A stretch of DNA of 64,000 nucleotides from Bacteroidota bacterium (GTDB lineage: Bacteria; Bacteroidota; Bacteroidia; Chitinophagales; Chitinophagaceae). Where the stretch lies: the NCBI GenBank assembly GCA_030706635.1, contig JAUZOD010000009.1:1-64000 (forward strand). The letters are read 5' to 3'. Made by a program: the position numbers and the translations under genes. Below the pieces are notes generated by a model, which was given only the letters and a program-made list of their open reading frames with translations, did no database searches and was not told the origin of the DNA. This document shows positions 61,436 through 64,000 of the stretch, piece after piece (the stretch's first letter is position 1; every line of letters starts with the position of its first letter).

Positions 61436-62476
61436 ATGATGAATAAATGCTTCTTTTATTTTTTATTTTTTATCTTTTATCTTCCTGTCGCACATGCCCA
61501 GACGCCCCGGCTCGACCATGATACCAGTTATTATCGTACCTACCGCGATCGCGTTACAGCCCGCGCATATCTTTCCCGGAAATATACCGCGCTGAGATTT
61601 GATCCGCCGGGATCGGTCCCTGATTTTGATTATCATCCCAACACCAGCCTCAATCTCGGCATCGGGGCTACATATCATGCATTTACCCTGAATATAGGAT
61701 TTGGCGTCAACCGGTTTAATCCGGAAGAAATCAGAGGCAAAACACGGTATCTGGATCTGCAGGGCCACTTCTATGCCCGTAAATGGAATATAGACCTGCT
61801 GGGTGAGTTTTACAGAGGGTATTACTTAACGCCCAAAGGGCTGGCAGCTCCGGCGGGTGAAGATTATTATAAACGAAATGACCTCAAGCTGGATCTCATC
61901 GGCGTTGCTTTTTACCGGAGTCTGAACGACAGGCGTTTTTCTTATCAGGCGGGGTTACTTCAAAATGAATGGCAGAAGCAGTCTGCGGGATCCATTTTGG
62001 TGGGCGGAGAAATATATTATGGATCTATTCACGCAGACAGTGCGCTGGTGCCGGGCAAACTGGATACGAGTTATCGTAAACTGAATATTGATAAGCTGCA
62101 TTTTTTCGAGATCGGTCCGGGAATCGGTTATGCGTATACGTTGGTTGTAAAACAACATTTCTTTTTGCTGGCCTCGGTAACGATCAACCTGGCTGTCAGG
62201 TTATCCGCCGAAATATCCCATTCAACCGGAAAACTGGAAGATCAGATTGATTTCACACCGAATCACATCGTTCACGTTGGATTGGGTTATAATACAGAAA
62301 ACTGGTGTTTAAGTACGCTTTGGGTCAACACCCGGATAAACGCAGCGGGGATAACATCAAATTATCAATATGGCGTGGCCACGGGTAATTACCGGCTTAT
62401 TTTTGCCAAACGCCTGAGGATAAACCGCAAGGTGCGTAAAATACTGGAACCCATTCCAACCCTTATTGGGAAATGA
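61436..62476 (+). CDS. DUF4421 outer-membrane-type protein
   Basis: A 346-residue secreted protein with signal peptide ([18 protein letters not shown]) and DUF4421 signature: [28 protein letters not shown] and [29 protein letters not shown]. Alternating beta-strands through the whole chain suggest an outer-membrane barrel. Function unknown; Bacteroidota specific. It lies 41 bp after the potassium channel gene and probably shares its transcript. The last 14 bp overlap the convergent gcvP. Confidence 0.85.
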   Translation: MMNKCFFYFLFFIFYLPVAHAQTPRLDHDTSYYRTYRDRVTARAYLSRKYTALRFDPPGSVPDFDYHPNTSLNLGIGATYHAFTLNIGFGVNRFNPEEIRGKTRYLDLQGHFYARKWNIDLLGEFYRGYYLTPKGLAAPAGEDYYKRNDLKLDLIGVAFYRSLNDRRFSYQAGLLQNEWQKQSAGSILVGGEIYYGSIHADSALVPGKLDTSYRKLNIDKLHFFEIGPGIGYAYTLVVKQHFFLLASVTINLAVRLSAEISHSTGKLEDQIDFTPNHIVHVGLGYNTENWCLSTLWVNTRINAAGITSNYQYGVATGNYRLIFAKRLRINRKVRKILEPIPTLIGK

Positions 62477-64000
62477 CTCTGCTCTCCGGCGCCAGTTCCT
62501 CGTAAGCACTCACCGGTTCGCAGGTGCAAATAAGATTTCTGTCGCCATAAGTATTATTGACCCGTCCGACGGAAGGCCAGAATTTATTTGTTCTGATGTA
62601 TGATAAAGGAAAGGCTGCTTTCTCCCGGCCATAAGCATGCTGCCAGCTATCGGCGCAAATCGTCAATTGGGTATGCGGCGCATTCTTAAGCGGGTTATCT
62701 GTTTTGTCGAGTACACCCCCGGATACATCCATGATCTCCTGATGAATGGCAATCATGGCATCGCAAAAACGGTCGAGCTCAGATTTATCCTCACTTTCCG
62801 TAGGTTCGATCATGATGGTGCCGGGTACCGGAAAACTCAGGGTGGGTGCGTGGAATCCGTAATCCATCAGCCGCTTGGCCACATCCTCAGCTTCAATACC
62901 AGCCTGCGTTTTGAATGGGCGAAGGTCAACAATGAATTCATGCGCGCAGGTGTTGTTGTGGCCGGAAAAAAGAATGGGGTAATAGGCTTCCAGCCGGGAC
63001 CTCATGTAGTTTGCATTCAGAATGGCATAACGGGTAGCTTCTGTAATACCGGCTGATCCCAGCATCTTAATATACGCGTAACTAATCAGCAGAATGCTTG
63101 CCGATCCAAAAGGAGCTGAACTCACGGCGCCGGACACAGCTTTATGGGAATTTGTCCAGTGACCCGGCAGGTGATCCCTGAGCTTTTCATTCACGCAGAT
63201 CGGTCCCATGCCCGGGCCGCCTCCGCCATGCGGTATGGCAAAGGTTTTATGCAGGTTAAGATGACAAACATCGGCCCCGATAAAACCCGGGCTGGTAAGG
63301 CCTACCTGTGCATTCATGTTGGCGCCATCCATATAAACAAGTCCGCCGTTTTCATGGATCAGCTCACAGATCTCTTTAATTCCTTCTTCAAAAACACCGT
63401 GCGTGGAAGGATAGGTAACCATCAATCCCGCCAGCTCGTTTTTATATTGTTCTGCTTTTACTTTCAGATCTGAAAAATCAATATGCCCTTCCGCGTCACT
63501 TTTTACAACAACTACTTTCATTCCGGCCATCACAGCGCTTGCCGGATTGGTGCCATGCGCCGAAATGGGAATCAGCATCACCTGGCGATGGGATTCTTTT
63601 CGTGAAGCATGATACGACCGGATGGCCAGCAGGCCGGCATACTCGCCCTGGGCGCCGCTGTTCGGCTGCAGGGAAGTGGCTGCGAACCCGGTGATAATGC
63701 TCAGCCATTCTTCCAGCTCCCGGATGATCTGCTGATACCCTTTGCACTGATCGGCCGGAGCAAAAGGATGGATGCGGCTGAACTCGGGCCAGCTCACCGG
63801 AATGAGTTCACTGGCTGCATTCAGTTTCATGGTGCATGAACCGAGGGGAATCATGGAGCTGTTGAGCGAAAGATCTTTATTCTCCAGGCTCTTCAGATAG
63901 CGCATCATCTCTGTTTCACTGTGGTGCGAATTAAAAACGGGATGCGAGAGAAAGTTTGTGCTTCGGTTAAGGGTAAGCGGTATATTTTCCGGAGGGATTT
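62463..64000 (-). CDS. gcvP: Glycine dehydrogenase (decarboxylating), C-terminal part
   Basis: The P protein of the glycine cleavage system, cut by the window edge so only the C-terminal half (about 512 codons) is present; the frame stays open to base 64000. Visible motifs are [48 protein letters not shown], and [16 protein letters not shown] with the PLP-binding lysine. The internal ATG at 63908 is not the start, since conserved residues continue upstream of it. It decarboxylates glycine and transfers the aminomethyl group to the H protein. Confidence 0.95.
   Translation of the reverse strand, partial: IPPENIPLTLNRSTNFLSHPVFNSHHSETEMMRYLKSLENKDLSLNSSMIPLGSCTMKLNAASELIPVSWPEFSRIHPFAPADQCKGYQQIIRELEEWLSIITGFAATSLQPNSGAQGEYAGLLAIRSYHASRKESHRQVMLIPISAHGTNPASAVMAGMKVVVVKSDAEGHIDFSDLKVKAEQYKNELAGLMVTYPSTHGVFEEGIKEICELIHENGGLVYMDGANMNAQVGLTSPGFIGADVCHLNLHKTFAIPHGGGGPGMGPICVNEKLRDHLPGHWTNSHKAVSGAVSSAPFGSASILLISYAYIKMLGSAGITEATRYAILNANYMRSRLEAYYPILFSGHNNTCAHEFIVDLRPFKTQAGIEAEDVAKRLMDYGFHAPTLSFPVPGTIMIEPTESEDKSELDRFCDAMIAIHQEIMDVSGGVLDKTDNPLKNAPHTQLTICADSWQHAYGREKAAFPLSYIRTNKFWPSVGRVNNTYGDRNLICTCEPVSAYEELAPESRVISQ

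Overview
The window is a dense, roughly mid-GC stretch of a Bacteroidota chromosome, most likely from the Chitinophagales/Chitinophagaceae. The evidence is a giant secreted protein with a gliding-motility-type (type IX secretion) C-terminal domain, TAnnTTTG-type -7 promoter boxes, typical Bacteroidota families (WbqC-like, DUF4142, DUF4421, NRDE/DinB/ATP-grasp cluster, CCG-type Fe-S proteins) and weak Shine-Dalgarno use with several TTG starts. There is no prophage, insertion sequence, CRISPR array or rRNA. One tRNA (Leu-CAA) is present. I could not run database searches; all family calls come from reading the translated sequence.

Layout. 1-742: AT-rich, non-coding, with an 11-bp tandem repeat and a compact inverted-repeat-rich element. 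0.7-8.7 kb: a WbqC-like gene, then a plus-strand run of eight genes (Crp/Fnr regulator, YHS lipoprotein-like protein, DoxX, YceI, DinB, NRDE/TANGO2, membrane-anchored ATP-grasp, LysE exporter). This run sits between two minus-strand genes of one predicted Fe-S electron-transfer complex (membrane 4Fe-4S protein and CCG protein). 8.8-13.8 kb: PyrR-like phosphoribosyltransferase, gyrA, a TPR protein and a small outer-membrane-like protein. 14.1-18.7 kb: a surface polysaccharide locus (acyltransferase, GT2 glycosyltransferase, Wzt-like ATPase, Wzm-like permease). 18.8-21.9 kb: single-domain response regulator, small proteins, FAD amine oxidase. 21.9-24.3 kb: a two-gene beta-mannan utilisation module (cellobiose 2-epimerase and GH130 mannosylglucose phosphorylase). 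24.4-34.7 kb: NIPSNAP, AraC, a LuxR-type two-component pair, aldo/keto reductase, BamA-like protein, carboxylesterase and DEAD-box helicase.

34.7-48.9 kb: epimerase-like protein, Tex, a hendecad-repeat coiled-coil protein, the type IX secreted protein, an Arc-type repressor next to a patatin phospholipase, an unusual SDR, alpha/beta hydrolase, MgtC, PepSY-like protein, a PEP-mutase-family lyase, an MFS pseudogene, tRNA-Leu and a saccharopine/alanine dehydrogenase-like enzyme. 48.9-64 kb: tsaD-trmN6, an ABC permease, aldose epimerase, LEA2 lipoprotein, valS, a pair of newly noticed 37-codon membrane mini-genes, a DnaQ/GIY-YIG fusion nuclease, aat and clpS (both N-end rule), DUF4142, a KirBac potassium channel, DUF4421 and a partial gcvP.

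The most interesting items are: two paralogous 37-residue membrane mini-proteins sharing an FHxGE motif, each with its own terminator, in what would otherwise look like an empty 819-bp gap; three hairpins built from 7-bp tandem repeats, all located between convergent genes and in one case encoding the C-termini of both neighbours; a structured element at about 220-340 whose hairpin loop is complementary to a downstream segment; and the splitting of the Fe-S complex genes by an eight-gene block.
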